From assembly GCA_001600615.1 (NCBI GenBank), contig BCKK01000004.1:1165316-1229315 (forward strand): a stretch of 64,000 nt of DNA, given 5' to 3'. The stretch comes from Dioszegia crocea. Its lineage: Eukaryota > Basidiomycota > Tremellomycetes > Tremellales > Bulleribasidiaceae. Positions 46,027 through 58,975 of this stretch are shown here, in pieces (position 1 is the first letter of the stretch; every line of letters begins with the position of its first letter). Under the pieces are notes generated by a model that searched no databases, was not told where the DNA came from, and saw only the letters and a program-made list of their open reading frames with translations. Position numbers and translations under genes: made by a program.

Positions 46027-46498
46027 TGTTGGAAGTGGAAAGGAGAGGATTTGTGTGAAGGAAAATGGATAAATGTGTTTGGAAGATGTTCAGATGAGCA
46101 GATCGAGCTCTTTTATATAGCCAATGTCAAGTACAGCTGGACGGTATGCAAATTTGTGCTTGAAATCATCTTGATCAGCTTTGGGTGTGCAGTTGGAGGA
46201 CCTCCACTTTGCGGTGACGACATCGGAGGCAAATGATGTCAAAGGAATGTGATGACACACCATGCTGATGTCATCTTGCCTGCCTCCACTTGAAGAGCCC
46301 ATGCCGGGAACGTTGTTTTGCGGGACTTCCCCGAGCTATCCGCGGTCTACCGGTACAAAATTTGTATTCAGCAGGGGTGAAACGCTACATCATTTCCCCC
46401 TCGACTATATGTGTACAACCTGAGCGCTCTACACTCCTCTAAATCTCTAACAGATGGACCCTCGACGACAACCTTTCCACACGCACAAAAGTCGACGA
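46027..46498 (-). other. MDR promoter / 3' flank of the SNF2 gene
   Basis: A 472-bp interval. I searched its minus frames for the missing helicase C-lobe of the SNF2 gene (for example an L-R-K-x-x-x-H-P-Y motif) and found none. Confidence 0.5.
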
Positions 46499-49400
46499 TC
46501 ACGAAATAGCTGTCGTGCCTGAGTCGCCATTCCCAATCATCGGACCCGCCAGCCCCGCTTGCGCGAACGCAGGGGCATCAGTCGTTGCAGCCCCCTCATC
46601 CATCACAGCCGATTCCGTCGCCGCATGGTCATCCTTCGCGTGACCGCCTTCAATCTGGACCGGGAGCGTCTGGGCTTTCTGAGCCGCACGCTTCTTTCGT
46701 TCCGCCATGGCACTCTCCAGCCGCTCCAGATTGCTCTCAAGGACGTATTTGTACACCTCGACTTGTGTTCGAGTGAGGGAGATGGGGACGATGATTTCAA
46801 CCTGTTACCAGTCAGTATAGCCAACATGTACAGTAGTAGAATTGGCAGTCTCGCTTACCTTGGGCGGAAGTCTCAGAACATCATCTTTGACTCGTCGGAG
46901 AATGTAAGGCTGGGCAAGGGCGTGTAACTCGCGAACGAGCTCCTCGGTCAGATTATCCTGATCGAATCTTTTCTCCAGTGCGGCACGATCACTAGAGTGT
47001 CAGTACCATTGGTGGTAGTTTTGGGCCGTCTATACTCACGTGAACTCATGTGGATCTAGAAAATTGAGCAGGTTGAACAACTCTCGGATGTTGTTGTTCA
47101 GGGGAGTTCCGGTAAGTAGAAGGCGATGTGCCGAGTTGAGCTTTGACAGATTGGACCATATGATCGATCCGTCCGATTTGACTATTTCTTATCAGTGCGG
47201 ATTCCACGCAGACTGACCAAATGGAGACTAGCTCACGCTTTTGTCCTTCGTCGACAACCAAGCTCTCCCATCGGGGTATACTCCTGAACACCTTGAAATC
47301 TTTCCCTGTGATCATGTCGTAGGTAGTCAATACGACGTGTCTGGCACTTTAGCAGAAAACCCCAAGACTGAGCAACGGATGACTTACGCTTTCAGACCTT
47401 CGGGCTGTCCAACTCGACCTCTATGGTAGAGCTCAAATTCGCGTATGACTTTCCGGGCTGAGGTGTCAGGTCGCGGGCAGTGAAGACGATAATGAATGAC
47501 TTACAGGCTATTTCGCCATAGAAAGGTACGACCCGCATATGAGGCACCCATTTCTCAAACTCGCGCACCCAGTTGGTAATCGTGCTGTCGATCAGTACAT
47601 TACTTTATCGTCAAGTGTAAACTAGACATACGAATTGGGAGCGACGACAAGGCAAGGGTAGTTTTGCTGTGCGCCAATGTAGCCCAGGAGCGCGGCTATT
47701 TGTACACTGGATCGAAGTCAGCTTGTTAAATAAAAGTCGTGACGCCAGCTTACGTCTTTCCCAGACCCATATCATCTGCCAGAATGGCCGATTCGCGCTT
47801 GTAGTATTTCGTCAAAAGCCACTGGAGCCCTTCCATCTACCCCATTAGCTTTTATTGCAGCGAATTGCAGCATGACTTACTTGGAATGGCATGAGTGTCT
47901 GCTCTGATCAGCATCCAGTCGTACCGCAAATCAGAATCGCGAGTACTCACACCTCCAACAACGCAATCGGGCTGAGTCGACGGCGGCTCAATTTCCGCAA
48001 ATCGCACTGCGTCTCTCTTCTTACATTCCGCCGGGGTCAGGATCGGAATCATGACGTTTCTCGCACCGAGATATCGCTTCAGGGCTCTCTTGTACGCAGT
48101 GTAGAGCTCAGAATTTCGGGGAGGAGGCGTATCCCATGTTGCTGTTCCATCAGCGATCTATACCATGCGCCTCCACGGCTCTTACTTACATTGATCATAC
48201 TGCAGATCGTCCCATTTGGCGAAACACCAAGTCACCTTTCCCGCAATCTCCTCCGAATCGTCCTCGCCCAATTGACGACCTGCGAGCCGTTCCCAGTCTT
48301 CGATATGTACCAGCGATCCCTCATCTCTGGGGAACATGCCATCTTCGCCCTCGTACTCTCCATAACCGGATTCAGAGTCTGAGCTGATCCTCTTCTTGGC
48401 ATGCCGACCCTTCTTCTTCTTGATGGGAGGTGCAGTAAGGTAGATATCGAGCACGCGGTCGATAGTCTGCCATTTCAGCTGAATACTATAGTGATCATCG
48501 CCAGACTTACACTCCAAGCGATAGGTAGGCCAGTCTTGGCATGAACGTCCGGCGCCGGTCCTGCTCCCCGCCACTGTTCCTCAACCGCCCCGCCATTTGC
48601 ATCCGGGTGATGATGCGCCTTCCCGCCAGAGCCCTCATCCTCTGGTGCCTGCTGACTCAACACTTTGGCTATCGTGGGACTGGTCATTTCGTCTCCCTTG
48701 GCAGCGAGCGTTTCGTCCGTAATAAGATCGAGCGTAGGCCCCTTTTCGAGAAAGTTCCGCAGCCTTGAAGGGGCATTATATCTTAGCCAGGGATGTGTCA
48801 CCCATGTGGTCTAAGTACTTCAGCTGAAAATCGAGATATAGGCGCAGAAGGATATACGCACATGTCTGAAACCGCGGTCCATGAACTTGACGAGGTATTC
48901 CCTGGGTAGGTCGGAATTCCAAGACGGAGGCATCTCGATATCTTCCTCTTGAGCCCCCGCAGGATACGGACGCCAAGCAATGACCTATGAAGTTCAGTAT
49001 GAGATCCTAGCAAAGATTGGAGCAGCTTACTATGTCGACCTTCCACTTCCATATCCGGCACTGATAGCATAGCCATGGTTCACCTTTCGGCTCATCAGGC
49101 TTCTGGTAGGCGGCTGCAATTTTCGGCAGGCCGACGTCGTCGACGAAGAAGATATCCGGGACTGCTATTAGCGATAACACCTCACGCGGCAAGCAAGATA
49201 AGCTTACGATGCTCATAGTGTGCAGACTGGGTACAGCGGAGGCACCGGAACTGGATGTGAGGCGGTCCGTCACTGGCTTCCGATACCTTATCTCCATTAC
49301 TGGCTGCATCGTTTCCATCCTCTTCATCGTCTTCGGGTTGAACTTCAGCCTGATTACAGTACACGCAGTTTGGCGATTTGAAGCATTTCCGACATTGGAA

Positions 49401-51266
49401 GGTGACGGATTCGTCGATGGTGACTTCTTTGCGCTTCTTGACTCCAAGTCCCGGCGGTCCTTCTTTCTTAGCCAGATGTTGTAGTGCGTCCTGTTGTTGC
49501 GTTGCGCCGAGACATCCCTGACTCATTAGCTCTTTACATACCTTCTCGTTGCTTACTCACCCAATGCCAAGATGTCACGCAGCCTTCACACTGAAACCTT
49601 CAGCTATATCCGCCAACTTTTAGCAGAGAGTGAACCTACCTCCAGCCAACCCTGCAAATCCTCCGCCGCCTCATCCTCGCTCACTTCATCGTCATCATCA
49701 TCCTTTCGCTTCTTCTTCACGCCCTTCTTCTTCTTCTTCAGCGCAGCAGCGAGCAAAGCGCCCGCTGGCCCCTGCCTACACTTCTCGCAAAACTCCCGAT
49801 GCTTCATCAATATGTCGTCCTCCTTCTCCGGTGTCTCGCTCTTTACCCTCTTCCCTCCATTTCTTCCCCCTTTCCCTTTACCCCTAGCTTTCCCTTTCCC
49901 CTTGGTAGACTTCTTTCCATTCCATGCATCATCCAAGTCGGATGAAGTGTTCTCCTCGATCTCATCCTCTCCTTCATCATATTGCGAGTCGGAGTTGACA
50001 GCGATGACAGCGTTGGAACTGCGAGTCTCGAGTTTGCGCTTGAGTGGGCGTTTGAAGGCGGGCATGGCTGATTCGGTGCCGGATGATATCGTGATTGCGG
50101 AGGGGTTTGGGGAGGGATTAGAGACTCTTAACGTAATCTACAAGAATTAGCCTCAACAGGTTGTGAAGATCGCAAGAAAAAAGGACAAAGGTTGAATGAC
50201 GATGTTGAAAGGAGGAAGGAAAAACAAACAATAAGGAATGCCAAAGGGGGTCAGATAAGATTTGACCTACTCTTGGAGGGCCATTTCTCAATCGCTGTTG
50301 CAATGCGAGCTTGGACGCTTCTCTTCTCTCGTCATACCCGCGCAGACTCTTCTTGACTCGGTCCGAGTGCTGTGCTTCCTCCTCTTCCTCCTCGTAACTC
50401 TCCTCATCCTCGGCCTCCTCATCCCCGTCGGAGGCGTCTCCATCATCGTATTCCTCATTCTGGGCCTCGCTAGCTCCAGCTCGAGACTCCCAATCTTGAC
50501 CGATTGGATCCGAGGACGAACGTCCCCGGTCCTCTTGCCGTGATGGACTAGCGACAGAGGAGGGGGACTCTGAAGGAAATTGGGTTTCATACGGCATGAC
50601 GTCGTGCTCGTCTTGCTCGACCTGAGCGTCATATTGCGAGCTAATGTCGTCTTTAGATTCGTTCCGCATACCGAAATCCGCTTCGGAAGAAGCCAACGAA
50701 ATCGGCCGACCAGGATAGTATCCAGCTACGGTTGTCGGAGGAGTAGGTGATATCTGAGCCGGTGTCGTTCTGGCTAGGAGGAATGGTGAATCCTCAGGCG
50801 GGCCCAAGTGGTCGTACTGGTCCAATTCTTTCCTCGAAACATGTGGTATCTCGACGCAGTGTAACCGCTGACCACCTGACCGACCCCTAGCCCGCAGCGA
50901 TTGCATTGACGGCAAGACAGGATTGCCGTCCATATCCGTGTCCGACGCCCGGGGGTCAAAGAGGGGGACATCATTTCTGACCGCGAGCAGTGAAGACTGT
51001 CGACTGGTGTCATTCTCACTACTGTCCCCCACTTTCCCCACCTTGCCTTTCCTTCTGGCCGTGGTCTTCCCTCGAGGTGGAACCAAGCGAGATCCCTCGG
51101 CCTCCTGCACAGATCCAAAAACATCAACGTCCTCATCACTGTCGATTACGACCGGTTCCGTCTGGGTACCGCTGTACCATGATCGATTGTCGATCTGTGT
51201 GATGCCGTCGAGGTCGTCTTCGCTAGACTCTCCACTGTCTCGGCCCATCGTGCGGCGCGAGTCCAT
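46499..51266 (-). CDS. CHD/Mi-2-like SNF2 protein with PHD-type fingers, lacking the helicase C lobe
   Basis: More than twelve exons, about 1,150-1,200 residues. The N-terminal exon (51266) is acidic and Ser-rich. A basic [12 protein letters not shown] stretch follows, then cysteine/histidine clusters (FCEKCRQGP with [52 protein letters not shown]), which read as PHD-type fingers. Chromodomain-like segments ([33 protein letters not shown]) come next. The ATPase lobe has [19 protein letters not shown] (motif I), [30 protein letters not shown] (motif II) and [19 protein letters not shown] (motif III). Then come YILRRVKDD and [20 protein letters not shown]. The protein stops about 90 residues later, at 46499, so the RecA2/HELICc lobe is absent. 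The architecture otherwise suits an Mit1/Mi-2-type silencing remodeller. Confidence 0.85.
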
Positions 51267-51676
51267 CTCCTTGTTACTCAGCAGCTGGCGGTTTTGGGTA
51301 CTCTGTGGCTATATTGACAGTTGACGCGTCCGGATGGATGACGTGGATTTCCTCTGCCGTCATGATCACTTCTTATCTCTTGATCTCTGGGCACGCGCCC
51401 CTCACAGAACGAACTCTACAGTCGCAAAGAGTCAGATACACAGGCGACGAACTACTTGTACCCCGATGCCAGAGCACAATCCAGGACCTCTGCGCTCGAC
51501 ACGGATCCGCTCAGTCGTCAACGCGATGCCGATGCTAGCTTCATGCCTGCCTTTCTGAAACATGTGGCCGTTGCAACGTGCGCGTTTCAGAATACTTCCG
51601 CTCTCTCCCATACAAATTTTGCAATCAGGCCGGTGGAGGTCCACCACCTTAGTTACTCGTATACACCTTAGAAGAA
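51267..51676. promoter_or_regulatory. Divergent promoter, SNF2 gene / WKF gene
   Basis: A 410-bp interval between divergent starts. No gene is supported; several overlapping chance frames exist. Confidence 0.4.
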
Positions 51677-52898
51677 ATGAGCATCACTACAGCACCTGGT
51701 ACGGCAGAAGCCTCATCGTCGAGCGCGTCGGCACCAGCGACAGGAATCAAGATGCCTGCTGGTCAGGAAGAAACGAAGGAAGAGCGCAAAGCGAGGAAGG
51801 CAGCAAAGCGAGCGGTTCGTCCTACTCTCACAGCTGTCGAGTTACTTGCTGCGGTGCCAATGCTGATGATCGATCAGGCGAAGGCTGCACAAGTAGATGC
51901 TGAGCCTACTGCGGCAATAGTCGATAGTGCTCAAGAAGCTGGACCTTCATCGACGTCTACACCAGTAGCCCCCACCGCTGCGGCTGAAACAATCTCGGTA
52001 ATCGAGAAGAAGAGCAAGAAGGATAAGAAGAGAAAGCGGGCTGAGGGCGAGTCGGGGGCTGTAGCAGAGTCAGAAGCACCGAGTGGAGACGCGGCTGTGG
52101 AAACCAAAAGCGCCGCACCGGAAGTTGTCAACCCGCTGGACGAAAAGCGCGCGCGGAAGGCGGCGAGGAAAGCAGTGAGTCTCATTATCGGCCCACGAAG
52201 GATGCTGCTGATGTACCCAGACTAAAGCTGCTGCTAGTGCGGCTGCTGTAGGAGGTCCACCTCCCGCGGATACGGTGCTCGTTGCCGCCGAACCAATTAG
52301 TACAGAAGCGGCTGAATCAGAAACAGCACGGAAAGGTTCGTTCACTCCGACCGGGTTTCTGAGCTACAAGCTGACTGGTGCAGCACTGGAGTATGTCAAA
52401 TCTCACGCGGCTTCATTATCGTCAGACGGGTCAACATCGGCTGTGTGGAAGTTTAACAAGGCGAATCAGAATTGGTTACTCCGGAATGTATGGAATGAGT
52501 CTGAGGTGAGTTCGGTGGCGCAAACTTATTGGCTAGGAGCCGAGAATTTGGACTGATACGGCAGGTACCGGAGGAAGATGTGGATGGTGTTATGCGATAT
52601 TTGAATACTATCAAAGGCGGAGGACGAAAAGTGAGGACTACCAGACTGCCCGCTCAGACATCCACTGACTCCAAAGGCCCTGATCGACATGGCGGAGAAA
52701 TGCCTAGCAGCAGGAACTGCAGAACCGGCAGATCCCACCCCTGCAGCTCCCGCCGACGTATCTTCCGCCGCATCCACCGCCGTCTTGCCCGCTGCGACTG
52801 CCGTGTCTGCACCCATCATATCGCCAGAAGAGGCCAAGCGAGATCAGGAAGTGATCAAGGGAAGAGCGGAGAAGTTGTTGTTGTTGTTACGTGCTTGA
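51677..52898 (+). CDS. WKF-domain protein (C7orf50-like, probable nucleolar)
   Basis: Four exons from ATG 51677. The N-terminal half is Ala/Ser-rich with basic helices (KEERKARKAAKRA, KKSKKDKKRKRAEGE, KRARKAARKA), typical of nucleolar proteins. Residues near the middle contain the WKF domain. It reads SAVWKFNKANQNWLLRNVW, the EVPEEDVDGVMRYLNTIKGG segment across two introns, and RKALIDMAEKCL. Animal relatives (C7orf50) associate with pre-ribosomes; the fungal function is poorly known. The C-terminus is Ala/Pro-rich and ends GRAEKLLLLLRA. It sits next to the SNF2 gene on the opposite strand. It adds to the ribosome-related genes in the window, but no operon-like link is implied. Confidence 0.8.
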
Positions 52899-53058
52899 AT
52901 CATCTCTATGTATCTTTGAGGATGGTCATTCAGATAGATTCAAATCGATCGATCCGCATACGTACGCCGGGTGGGGATGTGCTAAGGTCGACACACACAT
53001 CGTTTCATACAGATACACACAATGTCCATCATCTCCTCGCTGCGCGCTTTCCTGCTTC

Positions 53059-56000
53059 TCACCACCTCATCCCGGCGTATGCGCCCCATAGCGTATCCAC
53101 CCGCGTGCCCTCAGCATACGGTTGCAAGTCCTTCTTGGTCATTCCAAGCCCTGGATGTAAGGTGTGCACAGCAATCACTAGCACAATCAGCCTCGACGGT
53201 ACACAGGAGTGGCAGGGGCGACTTACAGAAATCGTCCAGGGAGAAATCCATCACTACTACATCAATCATCTCGTCAGGATTCGATAAGCCTGAAATGTCC
53301 AATGTCGTTTGGCTGAAATCACTGCTTCGTATCAGCTATGTTCTCAATCAACAAGTAAGCTGAAGACGTCATAGCGCACGGTTGGCTAAGTGAACGCGGT
53401 ACTGTATGGGTCAGCTATCCACTTCAAACCTCCTCGGAGAGCTCGACAGCTCACATGGTATATGCTCTATATCGTCCCCTTTACCCGGACAAGCATCCTT
53501 CGTCACATATCCCAGGGTCAAATCTTTCTTACCCCCAGCCACTATCTCGCCAGAAACGCCAAAGACGGCTTGCTCTTCTTGTCGCGTTACCCTGCTCTCC
53601 GACAACTCGTACTCTTCCCGCTGATCAGACAGCCATCGCTCATAACCCCGTCTGATCGCCAAATCATCTTCGTACTTCATTCTCTCCACGTCTGAGTCGG
53701 AGAGCTGATTCCTGAAGTTCGAAGTAGATGGTGCAAATTTGGATGCGCCAGCTCGGTTCATTTGGGGTGCAATGCGCAGTGCGAAATCTGCCGGGAGACG
53801 GGTGTAGAAGAAGGCTGATTTACTGAGGAGAATCAGCTCTGATCACATCACACTGTTGAAAGCCCTATAAATTCACAATGGAGAAATGGTAAGCTCATCA
53901 TTCCGATCAAATCGGCCTGCAAACTAGGATATCAGCCGCGCTCATTTTCCGAAATGAGTCGATGAAGGGCTTACGAGGTCGAATCGTAATGTGCCCGTAT
54001 TCCCAATGATGATTCTCTTCCCTTTCCGCTGTTCATCAATCACCGTCAGAGGCAACACATGCTCATTCCACTCGGTCAATGCAGATCGTTTATGCCCATA
54101 AGGGTATTTAGCGAGGTATAGGTCGTGTGGCGCTCTACCGAGCGGTGTGGAAATGTTGAGCGAGGAGGCTAGGGCATGTAGGTTGGCGGTGATATTCCGA
54201 CCCAAGGGCTGGAAGGTTAGTTAGAGCATGGCGGTAGGGCAAGGACGTACGGTATCGAAAGATGTCTCATTCGTTTTGGAGTGGTATTGGTAAGATACAC
54301 GATTAGAGTCAATGTATCGCCTATTCATACGTAGGTTTTCTTTACCGTCGTGTCTCTTTGGAAGGTCCGAGCTGGGCACATCAGTATCTAGCAAAGATGG
54401 CAGACATGTAACTGACGAGACAAAAGTGGCAGTCTCAAGATATCGACCGGGGACAACACTGCCAAACGTCAGCATACTGAGCATTGACAGGACGACTCAA
54501 GGCGACAACCCAAACTGACGCAATGGACCGATCATCGTACTGCGTACAGTCTCGGACATGCGTATGTCCACCTTTTCAATCAGCTTCTGGGCTACATATG
54601 ATTCTTTGGGGAGGCGATAGGGGAGGGGTGCTCCAGCTGACGTACCAAATATAAAGATAGGCACATCGGGATGTTGAGCACGGATAACATTGTACACCGG
54701 AGTCCAATCTGCGCCTTCTCCTCGGACTGGCATATGCCCCGCGAGGACGCTGAGCCATGTCAGCTCTGACAAGTACGTTTTAGGGCGATGAGGGGTCGAA
54801 CTCACAAGTAGTCTGGGGCATCTTGGATCGTTTCGAGGAACCAAGGTTCTTTAGATAAGCTCGTAGGAGATTGGATTGCTAGATTGCTAAACGGTCAGTC
54901 TGATTCTGTCATTACAAGCTTGGACTTACAAATCGTGCGCTTGGACTGAAAGTAATTAGCACGTCCCTTCGGTGAAGTATATCGCAGGTCTAATCGAAGC
55001 CTCGTTGAGAAATAGCTCACAGTCAAAGATCACCCCAAAAGCAGTAACTCGTCTTCCTCTGCCAGCGTCAGCTAATTCTACGTGTAACCTGGATGGCATA
55101 GACCAACTCACTGCTCCGTCTCAAACTTCCGGTACCGTGCTCCAATCGGTACCGAGATGGCTTGACCATCTTCTGTGGGGACTGTAATGTTCACGTTACT
55201 CGTAAGGTATCTCCCTCCCCTAGATGATCAGCTTCCTCTGGTCAGAGCCATCGAGCACTAAAGACCGATCGGGTCCCCTTGATCCCCAACCATCGACATA
55301 CAGCCCTCATCTCATACCGAGACAAATCTGACTCACATTCCCTTAGCCTGCTCATATATCGTCCTAGCGACAGTATAGCTATAAAGCTCATGATTCCCAA
55401 TAGTGATAACGTCGTATTGGAGCTGATTAAAGATATCGTCGGCACGATCCGCGCCGGCCTTGGAAGATGATACGAGGCCGGAACCATCGTGGTGGTCTCC
55501 GCAATCTCTACTGGGGTCAGCTAAGTCCCAGCACACCGATATCGAGAGATATATAGAAGCGTTCATTAGTAGTAGATCCGAGCCCTTGGAAGAGGCTATG
55601 TCTCGCATGTGCGTCACAAAGGATGCGAGATCGCCGAAATCGCCCGAATAGTTCTGTGGCCAGTCAGCTCCAAGAGACCTGGCGAAGAGACCATAGACTA
55701 TTCTGCCGAGATTTAACATACAGGTTCTGGCCATGTCGCCTGGACTGATCAGCTCGCTCTCCTATAGTATCCAGCTATCGGCGCCTGCCCTTGGTGGACA
55801 GACTCACATGTTGATGTCCCAACAACCAACCTTTTTTTTTGATCAGCCACCAGTCCCCATTCGGTCATACTAAAGATACACAGCGACATACCGTGTGTAT
55901 CTGAGGTAAATATAAAGTTAACATCTCCCCATTCGAGCTCGCGAGTCGGGATAGGCAATAAGGGCCTTTGGAGCTTATCTCCCTCCGCCCAGTCGGCTCT

Positions 56001-56078
56001 TGACTTCTGTCCCAGCGCCGTGTACGCCAATAATAGCCAACAGGTCTGGGTGAGTGCTGAGGCTGTTTTGCGCCTCAT
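53059..56078 (-). CDS. Secreted/vacuolar calcineurin-like metallophosphoesterase (YHR202W/5'-nucleotidase family)
   Basis: About twelve exons. It starts MRRKTASALTQTCWLLLAY, a signal peptide. The metallophosphoesterase motifs follow: DVNFIFTSDTHG (D-x-H), NAGDHHDGSGL-type GD-x-HDG, DVITIGNHELY (GNHE), then VLAGHMPVRG (GH-x-P) and a FIFG-GHTH-like segment. The 5'-nucleotidase C-terminal part contains LGRNITANLHALASSLNIST, IIGNTGTLRFDL, and an acidic DVERMKYEDDLAIRRGYE stretch. Near the end are LTLGYVTKDACPGKGDD and a last exon ending in WGAYAGMRW. This order matches the YHR202W family of fungal vacuolar or secreted phosphoesterases. The substrate is unknown, probably nucleotides. Small exons (for example around 53270) make some junctions tentative. 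Confidence 0.85.
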
Positions 56079-56329
56079 GTTTATTATCGTATTGGCCTGT
56101 TGGATTGATGAATTGAATGCAATCTCTCAGATCAGTCGACCCTCGCTTTCTGAAACGCCTCATGTCCCACTTCTTTGAGTCACACGTCACATGTGAAACC
56201 TGGTAGCGTGACGCGATTTTCGGTAGTGTCACAATCCAGATGTGAGCACCGCTGCGGGTACCTTCGCGACTCTATCCACCTACCTACACCTCTGTCCTAG
56301 TCTCTCACCTCAACTCTACAGCAGACGAC
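56079..56329. promoter_or_regulatory. Short divergent promoter
   Basis: Two promoters share 251 bp between the phosphoesterase gene and the membrane-protein gene at 56330. Confidence 0.4.
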
Positions 56330-57044
56330 ATGTCCCTCCAAGACAGACTAGGCTCGCAAGATGCGCATCAGCTTCTCACCCTGGCATCAGGCCTGGCACT
56401 GGCTACAGCCGCGGGCGGCACGACCTGGTCTTACAATCTCCCATTAATGGTTTGTCTATCCCCACTGCGGACACTAGACTTACATACTAATCACGCCAGC
56501 TATACGGCATTATAGCACACGAGATGGCATCGGCCACCAACCCCCTTCGGCACTTTATATCCCTCTGCGTCTTCAGCTCAATCTTTGACCTCTTATCCCT
56601 CTTTTCCGCCGGATTCGGATTCACATTCCTCTTCGCGCTAGTACTCCTCGTTCTCAAGGCACCGATAGTAGCTACGAGCATCGGAGTACTTAAGGAGCGT
56701 GGAGGCGAGTTTGGGGGTTTTGGAGGATTTAGGGGTTTACCGCAGATGGGCGGAGCGGGTGGAGGGCAGGGTCAAGGTAGTAAGTTGGTAATTGAGTACT
56801 GGGCAAAGGGAGGGATGATTGACTGATGTTTATAGATTGGGTACCGTCAATGCCCGCCATGCCCGCTATGCCTGCCATGCCGGGTGGATTTGGAGGTGGA
56901 GGACAACATCAGACACCATCAAATGCGCCACCGGCCAGCTTCCCTTCGTCTGGCGGATTCAGGCTGGGCGGGGATGACGATGAGCAGGGCGCTCCACCAC
57001 CTGCTCCTGCGCCCGGAAGGAATGGGTACTCTAGCATAGCCTAG
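56330..57044 (+). CDS. Small multi-pass membrane protein with PAM repeats (ATRAP-like, tentative)
   Basis: Three exons from ATG 56330. The first two encode helices around LLTLASGLALATAAGG and LPLMLYGIIAHEMAS. They are followed by FISLCVFSSIFDLLSLFSAG and FTFLFALVLLVLKAPIVATS. The remainder is a Gly/Pro-rich cytosolic tail with GGFGGFRGL, three PAM units (MPAMPAMPAMP) and an acidic/Pro end ending at 57044. The four-helix arrangement with a disordered Gly tail recalls animal angiotensin-receptor-associated protein (AGTRAP) relatives, but the similarity is weak by eye. It faces UMP1 tail-to-tail. The exon 2/3 junction (GTAGTA..TTATAG) is less typical than others. Confidence 0.65.
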
Positions 57045-57195
57045 ATTGTATATGGTTCGAATCAGAAGGTGGACGATTGGCAAAGAGGATATGGGGGTGG
57101 AATAGAATGTACAAATGCATATGGTCTCACATCCTCGCCGATCTCGACCGCCTGTCCTCATCACCTCGGTCTAGGTCGCATGACTCCGCCACCAG

Positions 57196-57886
57196 CTATA
57201 TTCCCCGACTCCGCTCCATGACCGACGTAACATCCACCACTTCGCTCATCAGTCTATCGCCGCCCATGAAATCTCCAGCATCTAGGGATTCGTCTGAACC
57301 TGATAGAATCTCAAGAGCAATGTTGTGTTGCCCGCCAATAGGGATGGCGGAGGAGGAGAGCATAAGGGGGTTGTGGGGGTTCTGAGGGGTAAGCTGTGCG
57401 TCTCCGCTTGAGAACTGAGTCGTTCAACGTACCTCAGACACAATCTTGACTTCCATCGCTTGGCGTAAAGGCACGCTGACACCAAAGTTGTTGCGCTGCA
57501 TCGTTTGGTTTAGCTGGGACTGAGTAGCGGCCCACTGTAGCTTGTCAGTAAACTGCACTGGGCTTAATAAGACCTCGTTCCGATGGCGACTGACCTTCTC
57601 TAATCGAGCTTGTAGTGGTGATTGATTGCCTGCTGCAACGCCCTGCGCAACAGTCTTGAGACCATATCGGAATGTGTCATGTGTTCCAGTGACGGGATGG
57701 GCTGTGGCCTGGATATGGTCAGTGCATAGCTCTAGCCCAAAGGGAGGCGGCCAGATAACTGACTGAGGTGGACACGATGTGCTCTGCGGCAGAGACGGGA
57801 GTGGTTGCTGGGACTAGACGCATAGACTGTACGTATGAGCTTGTGAATTCCGAGTGACACACGATGGGGACCACTCAGCTTACCAT
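57196..57886 (-). CDS. UMP1: Proteasome maturation factor Ump1 (POMP)
   Basis: Five exons from the ATG at 57886, which is followed immediately by GTAAGC. The protein starts MSMRLVPATTPVSAAEHIVS. The family core follows: HDTFRYGLKTVAQGV, SPLQARLEKWAATQSQLNQT and MQRNNFGVSVPLRQAMEVKI. The tail LSSSAIPIGGQHNIALEILSG and a Ser/Asp-rich end stop at 57196. Ump1 is an assembly chaperone of the 20S core particle: it holds half-proteasomes until dimerisation and is the first substrate degraded. The size (about 150 residues) fits the family. It is divergent from the first CK1 gene across a 1.1-kb interval. Confidence 0.9.
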
Positions 57887-58975
57887 GATGGATGAGTGCA
57901 GTGTATGTGTGATGGGAGTTGAGCGCAGTGGTGGAGGCACGACGCGTGATCCTTTAAGAAGTGCCACATTCGGATATAACGCCGTAATCCCGCCGAGCCC
58001 TTCCTGGCTGAGTGAGTGAGAGGGTTGAGTGAGCCGAGCCTATACAGGCGGGGCAACGCGACAGCTTCTTTTCCTCTTCTTCTCTCTCTCCCTTCTCTTC
58101 TCCCTATATCCATCCTCCAAACTCACATAGGCTCCCCCCGACCTTCTCTATTTCAAACGCACCGTGAGTCTCTGCTCCATATCCTGTGAAAAAATCAAGC
58201 GGGAGGAAGGAAATCTGCCCGATTTAAGCCGGTAACAAGGGGATCAAAGCTGACTAAACTCCTTTGCTTGTCTACCCACCCTTACATCCTCACAAAACTC
58301 GCTCTATTTCTCATCAACTGCCATCATCTCATCCCTCATCGTCTCCTCTACCGAATCATATATCCCTCATACAAAAATCGCATAATCACCATATCCGTCT
58401 CAACCCTCTGAAACAACGTTCGTCAATTCGCCAATCAGAGTCATCGCGGTAATCCATCCCTGCCTGCGCGATCACCGACCATCCTCTATTCCTCACACAT
58501 ACAATCAGGATAGCTGGCGGAGGGCAAGAATCGTATAGGCGTTCTTCCATATTTAGTGAACTCACAGGTGCGTTATTACCCCCTTGACCCCCTTTCCCCA
58601 ATGTGACTGCACATGTTTCAGATGGATTCTGGTGGGGACTACGTCGGCATGGAACCTGGGACGACCTGTGGCGGTGGAAGAGACGGAAGCGACGCGTGGA
58701 GACTTGTGCGGTCGCTAGACATCAAGAATCTTACCTTCCTTGCGAAATCAAAGCTGACTGCTATTCTTCTCGATCATTTTATTCAACCCAAACATCATTT
58801 TCAACTCTACCTTGTCCTTCTGCCTGCCCCTCGGTCATCTCTCACATACTCCATCCGGCGCTGTAAAATCCTTTCAACTCTCGCACCGCCTCGTAAACCT
58901 ACACTCGCCCTCCCGACCATCGTCCCGTATCTATCCATTCGTGCACGCTGGCACTTGACCCAAACAGAGGCCAAG
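57887..58975. promoter_or_regulatory. Long divergent interval UMP1 / CK1, containing the CK1 leader
   Basis: About 1.1 kb. It is pyrimidine-rich from about 58050, with probable leader introns (for example GTGAGTC at 58162 and GTGCGTT..TTTCAG about 58569-58612). From about 58613 the frame is open into CK1, adding about 120 codons of low-conservation sequence (see finding). Confidence 0.45.
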
